DNA of 64,000 bases, from NCBI GenBank assembly GCA_037577475.1, contig CM075194.1, positions 27,864,326-27,928,325 on the forward strand, read 5' to 3'. The DNA comes from Chaunax sp. Z400. Lineage: Eukaryota; Chordata; Actinopteri; Lophiiformes; Chaunacidae. Of this stretch, positions 45,966-56,906 are shown in pieces. Every line of letters starts with the position of its first letter. Position 1 is the stretch's first letter. The notes beneath the pieces were generated by a model that saw only the letters and a program-made list of their open reading frames with translations, did not search any database and was not told where the DNA came from. Made by a program: the position numbers and the translations under genes.

Positions 45966-48285
45966 AAGACGGAGGGTGGCGGCTTTCTAGAGCCTCAGGC
46001 CCATGCACTGCCACCGATACCTATGCTTTTATTCTATCATTGGCAGAGTCAGCAGACAGACTCGGTCCTCCTCCCACAGCTTGGGTTGAGATAATTACAA
46101 ATGGTGTCTCACCAGTTCTGGTGGCTGCTTGAAACAGCCGATTCTCCCTCTATCTGTAGTGGCACATGCAGCCTGTCATCTCGGGAGAGGTGAGTGGCCT
46201 AGGAAGGTTTCATAACCTGTCCTCGAACCACCTTGTTGAAACCAGGAGAGGCCCAGAAGACGGTGCCGGTCTAGGGCCTCATTCTCATTAAAGACGGTGA
46301 GGAGCATCATCTCCCATCGAGAGGTCAGGCCTGTCGGCCCTGGAAACCCTTTCCACCAGAGCCTCAGTGCAGCTCAGCCACCATCACCGCTTTACGAGTT
46401 CATTCTCAGCAACCCCTGTGGGATGTTTTGTCTGGAGTGGAAATTCTGGCTTTAAACAAAAGGCACTTTGCTTCCTTAATCTGACCAGTCTTGCATGGGG
46501 CCGGGTCCCCTCGGCCTGCCATTGCATGGTTACGGCCCTAGCCTGACACCCAGTGCCATCTGCTCATCAGAATCCCTTATTATCATCACGATTTCTTTGG
46601 AAGCGTTCCTGTGTTACTGTTCTAATAGATATTTGCCTGCGTGGGCAGGACACAAAATGTCATTTTAAGACAATATTTCATTTCCCAAAATATATTAGCT
46701 TTTCTCTATTAGATAGGAAGAAATTAATGACCAGTAGTGGATTGGAACGCTCAGCCACCGCTCAGCCACTGCATGGGGTGGCTGCTCTACCATCTCTCAC
46801 CCTTCATCAACGCAGTGCTTCATGCTATCTGTGTATCTGGTGCATACCCAGAGAGACGGTATGCTTCACTACCCAGCACAAGCATTGCAGCCACCAAAAA
46901 TGGCCAATCACAACAGGATTAATTTCTCTCCTCTTTTAGACTTAGGCCTTGAGCCTGCTCTGCTGTCACCCCGACACACGGTTAATGCTGCAGATCTACA
47001 GTGAAGGTGTGTTAGCTAGATTCATTGATATGCTCTCAATGCACTCTGTACCACACTGTGGCAGCACCAGGTTTACGGTGGTTAGGGTGACCTCTGGATT
47101 CCCCAAACATGGTTGCCACCTGAGAGCACTGGAAGTGTTTTGGCTTGATTCAGCAATTCCCTTCTAATGTGCTTTTCACCCTGCTTGGAACCCACAAACA
47201 GGGACAGCACCCTGAGAGGAGAGGGATGCTGCATTAAGACTACTGTATCTGATGAGTAGATTGCTAATTCTTCTTGTTTTGTCTTATCTCTTGTTTCAAC
47301 ACCAAGTCTTGACTGCTCAGTGGAGAGCTGAAAGTCAGAGTGATGACACACATCGTTGCCTTATATAGACTGCGTGTGTGCCAGTGCAGTTGCTGTGTTT
47401 TTCAGAATTACCATGTGGCAGTGAGATGTGGTTCGAGTTCAGAGAGAGCGGGAGCGGTTCAGCTTCATTATCACTGTTATGTGTTGTACTCATTGCTCTC
47501 GTCCCTTAGTAGTGTGCTGGACCTGGGGGCGTATCATGAGATTGAGGACTGACTAGCACACGAAAGTGTGAAAAGCTGAAAAGCTCCATCTTTGTTTCAT
47601 AGATCTGTTGCTTGAACAAACTCTGTGTTTGAGTGACCAATTGATGAAACTACTTCATCATTGTAGTACTCCTTCAGATCCTGGATGTGGGATTAGGATT
47701 GGGGTTAGTAGGGTTAGGGTTATTGTAACATGACTGGTTGATCCTACTTAATAGATCCTCAGCTTGATAACTGGATCATTCATAATGTCAAAATGTGCTA
47801 GACTGATATAAATAGAGATGGAGATGCTGTATATAATAGCATTAGATGTTATCCAATCTATGTATGGACGTTTTTCACAGCAGCCATATTAACTTGAAAT
47901 AGCAGGTAAACAGTTTAATGAATAAAATGATCTGATCTTAGTGTAGCAGAGCCTCTCCAGTCATACATGGACTTATCTATATGAATAGAATATATATTAT
48001 TTAGACTGAGGACTGGACTCATCTGCCTCATTAGGTCTACTTTTACTTTGGTACGTTAACATTTTGAATGCAGGACCTTTTTGTGATGGAGTAATATCTT
48101 AATCACTACTTTTTCTTAGGTTAAGGATCCGGATACAACTTATAAAGCTGACATTCAGTCACATGATAGCAGATGGAGGTGTGTAATGTGATGCAATGTC
48201 CACTAGATGTCAGTGTTGTGTAATACACAGGATGTGCTCTTTGTTTCACAGTAAAGTCGTTATTATTTCTTTCTTCACTGATTCA
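45966..48285 (+). other. Unrecognised 2.3 kb, part of bach2 intron 2
   Basis: 45966-47560 is richer in GC than its surroundings and has the feel of decayed retroelement sequence, but no domain could be named in any frame. 47691-47725 has telomere-like GGGTTAG units. The rest is AT-rich and unassigned. Confidence 0.5.
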
Positions 48286-48518
48286 ATTCAATTCTATTTA
48301 TTTGTATAGCGACAAATCACAACAAAAGTTATATCAAGGCACTTTACATAAAGAGCAGGTCGAGACCCAACACTCCACCATGAGCAAGCACTTGGCAGTG
48401 GCGATGAAAAACTACCTTTTTTAAAAAGGCAGAAATGTCGAGCAGATCCGAGACTCAAGGTGGGCGGAGCCTCTGCTTTGACCGGTTGGGGTGAAAGAGA
48501 TAGAGAGAGAGAAAGGTT

Positions 48519-48549
<31 letters not shown>

Positions 48550-48740
48550 GTGTAGGGAGAGGGAGAGAGGGAGTGGGGGAAAGGGAGGGAGTGGGGGACA
48601 GGGACACAGACATGTTCAACCACAATAATAATAACAGCTATAATAATAGAGGGATTATAGTTTGTAGTATTTATAACAACTACTACAATAACAACACTGA
48701 TAATAATGAATATATTGATACTGATGTTAACATGGGTGAT
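48286..48740 (-). mobile_element. LINE 3' end, inverted
   Basis: The sequence starts with TTTATTTGTATAGCGACAAAT, reverse complement of the ATTTGGCGCTATACAAATAAA tail of the 42.5-kb LINE, and continues with AAGGCACTTTACATAAAGAG, GACTCAAGGTGGG, a (GA)n run (48523-48560) and an AT-rich block matching 45760-45890 in reverse. It is a 5'-truncated copy of a related element. Confidence 0.75.
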
Positions 48741-49600
48741 CACATGTCGATACTGTAGGAATCCATTTGATTTGAATGACTCCTTGTTTAATGGTTATTT
48801 ATCATTAGCATTTTCAATGTATTTACCTAAAGAAGCATTAATTTATATTGAAGCTGGTTCTGTGATCACCCATGTTTGTTTAATATCTCTATAGAATCTT
48901 CACAGACTTGTGTTGAGGGACGGGCCTGGGATTGAGGAGCAGCTGATTAGATTCTGAGGTAGAGACACATTTTTTTGTTCTTCCATTACCAGATGGATCA
49001 TATTTATAAACAATATGGTCGGTGAAAAAAAGGAAAGTGTTTGAGTGCTTTCTAATTTAACATGCATCAGCTGTCATTCCCTCTTGTTAAATAATGAATG
49101 AACAGTTTTTACTCTAGCACCAGTGCACCCCTCTATAGGTCTGCTGATTATGTGAGGTATGTAGAGATTCTGTTGCTGACATCATCTAAAGTAGAAGTGT
49201 TGCTGTTTAAACATTGCTCCGTTATTCCAGTGGAGTAGAATAGTATGGTAGTAGTTAGGCCTATCAACAATCATCTGCATGGAAAATCTCAGACACCTTT
49301 CCTACAGAAGCCCAGTATGGACAAAATACTTAATTAAATCCAAACTAAGGAGCACAGAGCAGGACATTTGTGTGTGTTATATGTTAGTGGAAATATAATC
49401 CAACAATAATCCCAGGCTTTTAATAAAGATTTTTTAGTCGTGTCAGGTGGTCTGGTGCCTGTCTAGACCACTATTACATCATTATCTTTTATCTTCTATT
49501 ATTACAACATATTAAGGTCTATGACATGTGTTAACTACAATCTATCATTTGAAAAGTTTTATTAGTATGTGATTACTTTGATGTTTAGACTTGGTTTTAA
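48741..49600 (+). other. No feature recognised
   Basis: AT-rich intronic DNA with no gene or repeat I can identify. Confidence 0.55.
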
Positions 49601-50090
49601 AATGCGTTTTGGGTGATCGGATCACAAGCGGACAGTGAGACACATCGCTGTTTACACCTGTGTCTATCGTGCGTCTCCAAATGTGTCCAGCTGACCACTT
49701 GTGTTCAGATTTCGTTGCTGCCTACGTCACTTCCGCTACAAGGTCAAAGAGCGTCGTGCGTGGTTATCAGTCCCGTCAGTAAAGCGGCAGATTTGTTTAG
49801 CTTGCTAGCACGGGCTACCTAACAACTTGAAGATGTTACACATGTATGGACTATTTGAACTGCTGATACCGACAGGATAAAGTTAAAAAGTAAAAGTAAT
49901 GTAATTTGCGACTTGCTAAAGAGCGCAGGACAAGGCGAAAAAATTAAGCACATTAGAAAAGCAGTGGCTTTTGCCGGTGCATTACTGGCCACAAGAACAA
50001 AGACTGATGATGTATTTCCTGTTACGTCCTTGTCGGAGACGCATCAGGGACACATTAACCTTTCCACTACAAAAGATATGTGGTCAAATG
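49601..50090 (+). mobile_element. Probable DNA-transposon end fragment
   Basis: GGGTGATCGGATCACAAGCGG plus ACAGTGAGACACATCGCTGT starts like fish ISL2EU/Harbinger-group ends (GTGATCxGATCACAAGTGGA), and a weaker version lies at 36490. The following 300 bases include ATG-containing frames with no clear domain. Confidence 0.35.
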
Positions 50091-50092
50091 TA

Positions 50093-50980
50093 GTAGTAGT
50101 AGTAATAGTAGTACTAATAGTAGTAGTAGTGGTAGTGGTAGCACTAGTAGTAGTAGTAGTAGTAATAATAGCAATAGTAGTAGTAATAGTAGTACTAGTA
50201 GTAGTAATAGTTGTAGTAGTAGTAGTGGTGGTAGTGGTAGTAGTAGTGGTAGTAGTAGTAATAATAGTACTAGTAGTAGTAGTAGTAGTGGTAGTGCTAG
50301 TAGTAGTAGTAGTGGTAGTAGTAGTACTAGTAGTAGCAGTAGTAGTGGTAGTAGTAGTACTAGTAGTAGTAGTGGTAGTACTAGTAGTAGTACTAATAGT
50401 AGCAGTAGTAGTAGTAGTGGTAGTAGTAGTAGTGGTAGTACTAGTAGTAGTACTAATAGTAGCAGTAGTAGTAGTAGCACTAGTAGTAGTGGTAGTAGTA
50501 GTAGTAATAGTAGCACTAGTAGTAGGAGTGGTAGTAGTAGTAATAATAGCACTAGTAGTGGTAGTAGTAGTAGTAATAGTAGTACTAGTAGTAGGAGTGG
50601 TAGTAGTAGTAATAATAGCACTAGTAGTAGTAGTAGTGGTAGTACTACTAGTAGTAGTAATAGTAGAAGTGGTCGTAGTAGTAGTAGAACTAGTATTAGT
50701 AGTAGTAGTAGTAGTAGTAGCAGTAGTAGTAGAGGTTGTAGTGGTAGTAGTAGTAATGGTGGTAGAAGTGGTAGTGGTAGTAGTAGTACTAGTAGTAATG
50801 ATAGTAGTAGCAGTAGTAGTAGTGGTAGTAGTAGTACTAGTAGTAATAATAGTACTAGTGGTAGTGGTGTACTACTAGTAGTACTAGTAATAGTGGTAAT
50901 AGTAGTACTAGTAGTAGTAGTGGTAGTAGTAGTACTAGTAGTAGCAGTAGTAGTAGTAATAGTAGTACTAGTAGTAGTAA

Positions 50981-51019
<39 letters not shown>

Positions 51020-51044
51020 TAGTAGTAGTAATAGTAATACTAGT
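50093..51044 (+). repeat. ~950-bp imperfect (TAG)n trinucleotide tract
   Basis: Nearly every triplet is AGT/TAG with interruptions such as AGTACTAGT, AATAGT and GGTAGT. It continues at 52371-52392 beyond a BEL/Pao insertion. It reads as poly-Val, poly-Ser or poly-Leu in the available frames, which is not evidence of a gene. Confidence 0.97.
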
Positions 51045-52370
51045 TGTGTTGCAACTGCAAGAAAGTTGTGCTTAGCATGCCTCTCACATGGGTGGCGCGT
51101 GGGAACATATGATCGGCACAGCAAGACGCATCCTGGATTCTATGCTCATGCAACTGGGAAAGTCACATGTGGTACACCCACACCCATGAGGTACTGACCA
51201 CTTTAAGTGGTTGCTATTATCAATGCAATACCTTTGGTTGCCCTCTCCTCTGATCCAGAAGCTCCCCTCATTTTAACACCAGCCACACATCTGACACAAA
51301 AGGTTGGTGTTCCCTCTCTGCCTCCTGTCGACTTCACCAAGACAGACCTCTACAAGCACCAGTGGAAGAGAGTGCAGTTCCTGGCAGAGACATTCTGGTC
51401 AAGATGGCGTAAGGAATTCTTGAATACACTCCAGACTCGACAGAAATGGCTCCACAAGAGACCAAATCTCAAGGAAGGTGACGTTGTCCTAATGACAGAT
51501 ATACAGACAACGAGGAACGAATGGCCAATGGGAGTCATCACAAAGTCACTTCCCAGTAAAGATGGCTTGGTGAGGAAGGTAGGAGTTAAGGTCAATTGGC
51601 AACAGGCGGTGACGAGCCTGTTGAGACTCACTTCAGGAGTTGTTCTCCTCTTCTTTCCTGAAGATGAACATTTGTAAATAGAGTATAGTGGCATCTATTC
51701 AACAGATGCCAGGCGGGGAGTGTGTTGCAACTGCAGGAAAGTTGTGCTCCTTCAAGTTACACTCCTTCTGGTGGTACATTTTAGTACTTCAGGCTGCTTC
51801 CTGTTAGATCCGCAGAAGAAGACGCTAAACAGGAAGTGTGATCTTTAGTTGTTCTGATGAGGTTAGACACATAGCATGTATGAAGTCTGCACAACCTACT
51901 GCCATCCTGTCACAAATCTTCTTTTAGATGGCACCATCTGTAAGTTTTACAATATTACAATGCTTAATGTTCATATCAGTTGATTATATGTTGGAGTTAA
52001 GCCTTTTATTTTGTGAAATGTGCTTAGTTAATCTTGCATATGAATGGCAGCTAATTACAGCAAATGTTTACCTTGGTTTGACAGTAGTGGAAAATCTTAT
52101 TTTAAATACATATCCTACGTTAGTTTATTTTATTATCTACCTGAATGTTATCCTAGTATATGGAAAGAAAAAATATTGTTTTATTTGCCAATTACCAAAT
52201 ATCTGATGTCATATTATGTTTGTATTTTCAGTTTCACACTTTACCATATTAAAACCTGCCAACTACAACACTTGACTGTTCCTTGGAGTAAATATGGTAT
52301 GGTTAAGAGTTTAGCTGGCTGTTGATCTCAACATACACTCACAGAGAGCACGTTGAGGGAGAACAGAACA
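51045..52370 (+). mobile_element. BEL/Pao LTR retrotransposon remnant inserted in the TAG tract
   Basis: Both ends begin TGTGTTGCAACTGCARGAAA (51045 and 51721). The 3' LTR spans 51721-52370 (650 bases, TGTG...AACA) and is preceded by a purine-rich GGCGGGGAGTG tract. Exact CTAGT flanks (51040-51044 and 52371-52375) fit a 5-base target duplication, the normal size for this group. Of the 5' LTR only about 26 bases are recognisable, and gag and most of pol are deleted. Confidence 0.8.
51204..51677 (+). pseudogene. BEL/Pao polyprotein C-terminus (DUF5641-type)
   Basis: The frame encodes NAIPLVALSSDPEAPLILTP then QWKRVQFLAETFWSRWRKEF, RPNLKEGDVVLMTD, NEWPMGVITKSLPSKDGLVR and KVGVKV, the conserved domain after the integrase core of BEL/Pao elements (WSRWRKEYL and EGDVVLL-NEWPxGRI motifs). 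It stops at 51675-51677, 43 bases before the 3' LTR. The upstream polyprotein is missing, so it has no function now. Confidence 0.88.
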
Positions 52371-52392
52371 CTAGTAGTAGTAGTAGTAGTAG
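52371..52392 (+). repeat. Right-hand remainder of the TAG tract
   Basis: CTAGTAGTAGTAGTAGTAGT directly follows the 3' LTR and is evidently the continuation of the tract that ends at 51044. Confidence 0.9.
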
Positions 52393-52985
52393 CCTTGAGA
52401 TAACATTTGTCCTTATGTCTTCTATATGCATAAAACTGACTTAGCTGGACTTCAACCACACTATTGCGTGTTAGCATGCTGCATTTGCTAATTACCAAAA
52501 TCAATTAAGCAAACTAAAGTTTTCTACACATGTATTATTATTGATTATTTGTGACACATGTATTTCTGTAGGAAGTTCCATGGAAATAAGTCTATTAATC
52601 ATTAGATATTTCAGAGACACGCACACTCATCTCACATCTCACCACACAGCTTAGGCATCACCATAGCAACCATACAGCTCTTAAATGGCAGCAGTTTGTG
52701 TTTATGTTGCTTCTCCTGACAGTCTAAGAATAGTGTCAGCTGTGAACATGTGTTTAACATACATGTTACTGTTCCGAAGGAATATGTGCTTTTAAAGGGA
52801 AGTGTTGCCTAGAAGGTGGTCCATGCTTTGGTAACATACTATATAGGATATTCTAAGCATTATGGTGAAGTCATGATGAATCATAACACCTGTATCATGA
52901 TATGTACAGTATCACCATGCCAACACTAGAGGTAGCATCGGCTCAAGGTCATGCTGCAATACTGCAATGTTGTTGTTGGTTTTTT
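52393..52985 (+). other. No feature recognised
   Basis: About 590 bases of AT-rich intronic sequence; nothing recognised. Confidence 0.6.
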
Positions 52986-53165
52986 TTTGTATTGTTTTTT
53001 TTAGATACTGTATTCATCCCACAGGGGGAAATTCTTTCTCTGCATTTGACCCATCCCTGAGGAGCAGTGAGCTGCCACTACATTACGGCACCTGGGGAGC
53101 AAATTGGGGTTCAGTATCTTGCTCAATGATACTTCAGCTTGTAGACCCTGCAGTATTGAAAACAT
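52986..53165 (-). mobile_element. SINE fragment (relative of the 13.6-kb SINE)
   Basis: On the - strand it shares GCAAGATACTGAACCCCAAT and TTGCTCCC with the SINE body at 13602-13906, then differs, ending with GGGATGAATACAGTATC and an A-rich tail (the T-rich run at 52980-53004). The tRNA-like head is missing. Confidence 0.65.
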
Positions 53166-53189
53166 TGCAGTAATAATTAACAATAATTG

Positions 53190-53475
53190 CAGTTATTTGA
53201 TGGAAGATGACGTCAAAGTTGCATGAATTCTGATCTGACTGTTCAGACTGAGGTTGCATCGCCAAAAATCTGACCTGTGTCTGATTTAGGACCACATATT
53301 GAAGAAGCCCAAAAGATCAGATTCCGTGTGGTTTGTGTTTGTTCACACTGCCATGAAAAAGTCACGTATGAGCAAAAAATCAGACCTGGGCCACATTTTT
53401 CCTGCAGTTTGAACGGGCTCAGGATATCTGAGTATATAGGTTCATATCCTGATCTTAAGTGGGTATAAAGTTCAT
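53190..53475 (+). mobile_element. Probable nonautonomous DNA-transposon fragment
   Basis: Contains ATCTGACCTGTGTCTGATTT, GTTTGTGTTTGTTCACACTG and AAAAATCAGACCTGGGCCAC, motifs of a common fish DNA transposon in which 'ATCxGACCTGGGCCACAT' and 'GTTCACACTG' recur. No coding region and no complete ends. Confidence 0.4.
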
Positions 53476-53759
53476 TATGTTTACCAGTCAGGTTGGTTAC
53501 TCTGAGCCATGGGTGTTTCTATTCATACTGACTCTCTACTAGTAATATCTGAGGTTAGCTTGTTAACAGATCAGTGTCTTTTTCTAGTAGTAGTGAAGCA
53601 AACATTTCTATGATTTTATCACCAAACTTAAACAACAAGTGAACACACGTCTGGAAGGCATCATAGTCCAGAGTCAGGGTCCACACTAGGTCAGTCCTAA
53701 GATGAGCTAACAGAAAGGAGAATCCTGGACAAGAGAGTGTAATAAAGGACAATACTAAC

Positions 53760-55154
53760 CTCAGAGCCAGAGACTCTGGAGAGTCCACTTTCACTGTCTC
53801 CCTCTGAGAAAGAGCCTGATTCGTCGCTGGAGTTGCTCCCACTGGCACAGAATCCCTGTTCTCTTTTGATCCTGCTGCCACCCTGGGAGAATATCACCTC
53901 CCCACGGTGGGGGTTCCTTTGCTTCACTACTTCAGCCAGGCAGTGAGACACTCCAGAGGTGGTGCCTGACGGTGGTGATGAGGAGAAATCAATCTGGGGA
54001 AGGCTGGAAGGTGAGCTACCACTGCCTGTGTCCTCTGGGTAGAAGAACGAGGAATGGGAGCTGGAAGTCTGGGTTCGGGGCTCAAACGGAGGAGGGGAGT
54101 GGGCTGATGTCTTGATGGGTAGGCATGACCGGACCGAAGTAGGACCTTCCAGTTGCATCAAAGTTGCAACTTTTTCTCTGAACTTCTGATCCATGTACGA
54201 ATGGGCCAACATTTGTTGGTCACCAGCTGCTGGAGAGAAAATGACACTGCATCTGTCCAGGTCCCCCTTGTATTTAGGGGAGGAGGCTTTGGACTCTGGC
54301 CTTTCCATGTTCTTGCCAATGCCAGTCGGCCCTGCTGGTATTACATCTGCAATGCTGCTCTTAGGGTCCCACTTATCCATCTGCCTGTCTTTGACCAGTT
54401 CCCTGTAGTGGTTTAGAGACAGTCTGCTGGTGAGTAGCTGCTGAATGGCGGTGGTGGGCACGGTGCTGAGATCCAGGCCACTTCTCTGGAGGTAGGAGCG
54501 CAGGCAGGAGGAGGGTGAACTTCTGCTCGGAGAGTGCTCAGCTGCTACTGGAACACCTTCTACCTCTAGCTCCATCTCCAGTACCTCCTCAGTACACAGT
54601 TCTGGGTTGCAGGCCCTCCCCTCCTCCGGTTCTTCGTTGAACACAAATTGTTCCTGTTTGATCCTGGAGGGAGTAAGAAGAGTTGGTGGAGCAGTGCTGC
54701 TGTCAGCCAGCTGTGAGCTCACAGGGTTGACTGAGGAATGCTTGGCCAAATTGGTGTCATCACTGCCATGATGGTTTTCTCCACTGTGCTTAATGTCAGA
54801 GATCTGGTTCAGACATTTCCTGTATTGAGGATACTGATGAGGGTCAGGAGGAAGTGATGCAGTGCTTGCTTCATGATTGGTCTGCTGCCTTGTCTGTGAA
54901 TCGTCCAATGATATTGCCTCAGAAAAGAATGGATTCGCAGCCATGATGTCGTCATCGTACTCCACCTTGCTATTACAGGCATGTTGGTCATCATTCTGTA
55001 GTTGGGCTTGAAGAAACTGGAAGCAAGAGTCCTCCAAATTGTGAACACCCAGTAAGTCAGCGCACAGGATGACCTCATGGATGTTTTCCCGACTTAAAAC
55101 CAGTTTGGCTGTGTAGGCAAACTGGAGCAGTGGAGCAAAACCTTTAGCTGTCAC
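53760..55154 (-). CDS. bach2: bach2 exon 2: end of BTB and long regulatory region
   Basis: The acceptor (CTACAG, 55155-55160) opens the exon at VTAKGFAPLLQFAYTAKLVL and the donor GTTAGT at 53759 closes it after SGSE; 1395 bases, residues 90-554. It completes the BTB/POZ domain (EVILCADLLGVHNLEDSCF) used for dimerisation and corepressor contact. The rest is disordered, with two SUMO consensus sites (IKQE 254-257, IKRE 518-521), a conserved SSCLRSYLQ segment, KGDLDRCSVIFSPAAGDQ and a Ser/acidic SSDESGSFSEGDSES end, all BACH2 landmarks. No Cys-Pro heme motif is present; the place of the human tandem motif reads SCLPIKTSAHSPP (432-444). The open frame continues at both ends into intron and is not coding there. 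Confidence 0.94.
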
Positions 55155-55339
55155 CTGTAGAGGGGAGTACAGAAGAGATGAACAAATGGTTTTACTGTCA
55201 GTGACTACGGCATCCAATTAAGAGTGAGGAAATAATTTCCATTTTACGACTCAGCAGTTCCAAATAAAGGCATAGACTGTCATAATACCTGACCCACTAC
55301 TGCCAGAATAGAAGTATTAGCAGTCATCTGTTTACTAAG

Positions 55340-56280
55340 TAGCTTCCAGCTGCTGGAGGGAAACTAAGTCAAGGCGATGTTGGAGACTAGTTTCAGGAGG
55401 GCAATAGTGAGTCCCCACCTCCCCCTCTACATCCATGGAGAACCTGTGGAGAGTGTGGACAACCTTAAGTTCCTCGGAGTCAATGTGTCTAGACATCTGA
55501 CATGGACCTCCAACACCTCACACCTGATAAAAAAGGCCCAACAAAGACTCTATTTGCTCAGGAAACTGAAACAGGCCCAGCTTCCACAGAACCTGCTGCT
55601 AAACTTCTACAGGAGCATCGAGAGCATCCTGAAAAACTGCATCACTGTGTGTTACGCCAGCTGCACAGCTGTGGAGAGCAAGGACCTGCAACGGGTGGTG
55701 AAAGCAGCCCAGCGCATCGTCAGGATGGAGCTCCAGAAACTGCACACAATCTATGCCCACAGACTGAGAAGGAAAGCAGGCAGGATTTTTAAAGACTCTA
55801 CTCACCCCGGCCACCACTTATTTAAACCGCTACAGTCTGGAAAACGGTTCAGAACATTAAGATCAGGGACCAACAGACTGAGGAACAGCTTCTACCCAAG
55901 AGCTATAGTCTCATCACCCCCTCTGTGCCCAACTACATAACAAATGGGGACCGTGAACACACACACCCACATCTATCACAGACTGGAACAGAAACACACA
56001 GACACACATGCACGAAAACACACACAAGCACACATATACAGCACACACACACACACCATCATCATCAACCATACCCAAAACTGCTACCTCATTCCATACC
56101 TGTACTTTTCACCGATTGTTTATCTTGCACTTATTTTCTATTTCTTTTAATCTTTTGCACAGATTTTTAAATTTAAAAAAAAATCTTTTTATCTTTTTCT
56201 ACCTGTACTGGAGAGAAGCCACACGGAATTTCATTGTAATTGCGTATAATGACAATAAAGATCATTCTGATTCTGAAAAT
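55340..56280 (+). mobile_element. LINE 3' end (RT C-terminus plus 3' UTR)
   Basis: The frame at 55377-55940 is open for 187 codons: PVESVDNLKFLGVNVSRHLT, KKAQQRLYLLRKLKQAQLP, FYRSIESILKNCITVCYASC, and HPGHHLFKPLQSGKRFR with RLRNSFYPRAI, the standard end of Rex/L2-group ORF2. An A/C-rich 3' UTR with CACACA runs follows, and the tail AATAAAGATCATTCTGATTC ends at about 56280. The open frame and clean tail suggest a younger insertion than the other LINEs here. It lies antisense to bach2. Confidence 0.9.
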
Positions 56281-56385
56281 GATAAAAACAACCAGCGGAA
56301 CATAAATGACTCCATAGAGCTTCATGTAAGACTCCAGGAGCCCAGAGAAGCCAAACTGATTGGATAAAAGACTTTTTGTTTTTTT

Positions 56386-56906
56386 TCCAAATTTTCAGGA
56401 GATGTCAGAAGTGGCCCAAGTAAGAATCGATTAGTGGTGATCCGGATCACCGTCTGGATCCAGGAATTTTTAATTTATTTTTTATTATTATGGGATTAAA
56501 CTGACACATCTACACTTGTAATGAAAAGTGTCTCCGTCCTGACAAATGTATCTAATTGATTCATGTCCATATAACAGCTTATGAATTTCAACAAAACATT
56601 ACCCCATTTTAATATACTTCCTGTTCTCCTGTCTATGTGTGTGTCTTTGTAACAACTCTTAGAGTGTCAATTACCTGTTGTGGCATTGCAGTTTATTTAT
56701 GTGAGATGACAATATGAACTAACAGCCACAATATATAAATATTTTAGTAAATTGCAAAGATTTTGTTTTAATTTTTCCTGTCAAACTTTCTAATGACTTA
56801 ATTCAGAGGGTTACATCTTGGGACTTTCGCTTTGGAGTGAAATGCCAACATGGGGAAACTGAGCAGCCTTGGTGGAGGTCTGCGCTCTCCGAGTACTTTC
56901 TAGTTT
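56386..56906 (+). mobile_element. MITE-like interspersed repeat, copy 3
   Basis: From AAATTTTCAGGAGATGTCAG to GCGCTCTCCGAGTACTTTCT it matches copy 1 (19195-19866) closely, without the 110-base internal duplication. The left terminus (the CCTTCGCC end) is missing. Confidence 0.75.

Larger units (their letters stand above)
39095..53759 (-). other. bach2 intron 2 (14.7 kb), host of many mobile elements
   Basis: Bounded by a clear donor (GTTAGT at 53759) and acceptor (39095-39096). It contains a Harbinger transposon, a 24-bp minisatellite, a long LINE, an inverted LINE tail, a TAG tract split by BEL/Pao, a SINE and two DNA-transposon fragments, each listed separately. Confidence 0.85.

Noticed and set aside
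49913..50878. 321-codon open frame of nearly pure Val
   Set aside because: Produced by the TAG tract read in one frame; 50080-51075 (Ser-rich) and the - strand Leu frames are the same tract in other frames.
53697..53759. Extension of the bach2 frame past SGSE (SIVLYYTLL...)
   Set aside because: A consensus GTTAGT donor at 53759 and the continuation VKLPFP in the next exon show this is intron.
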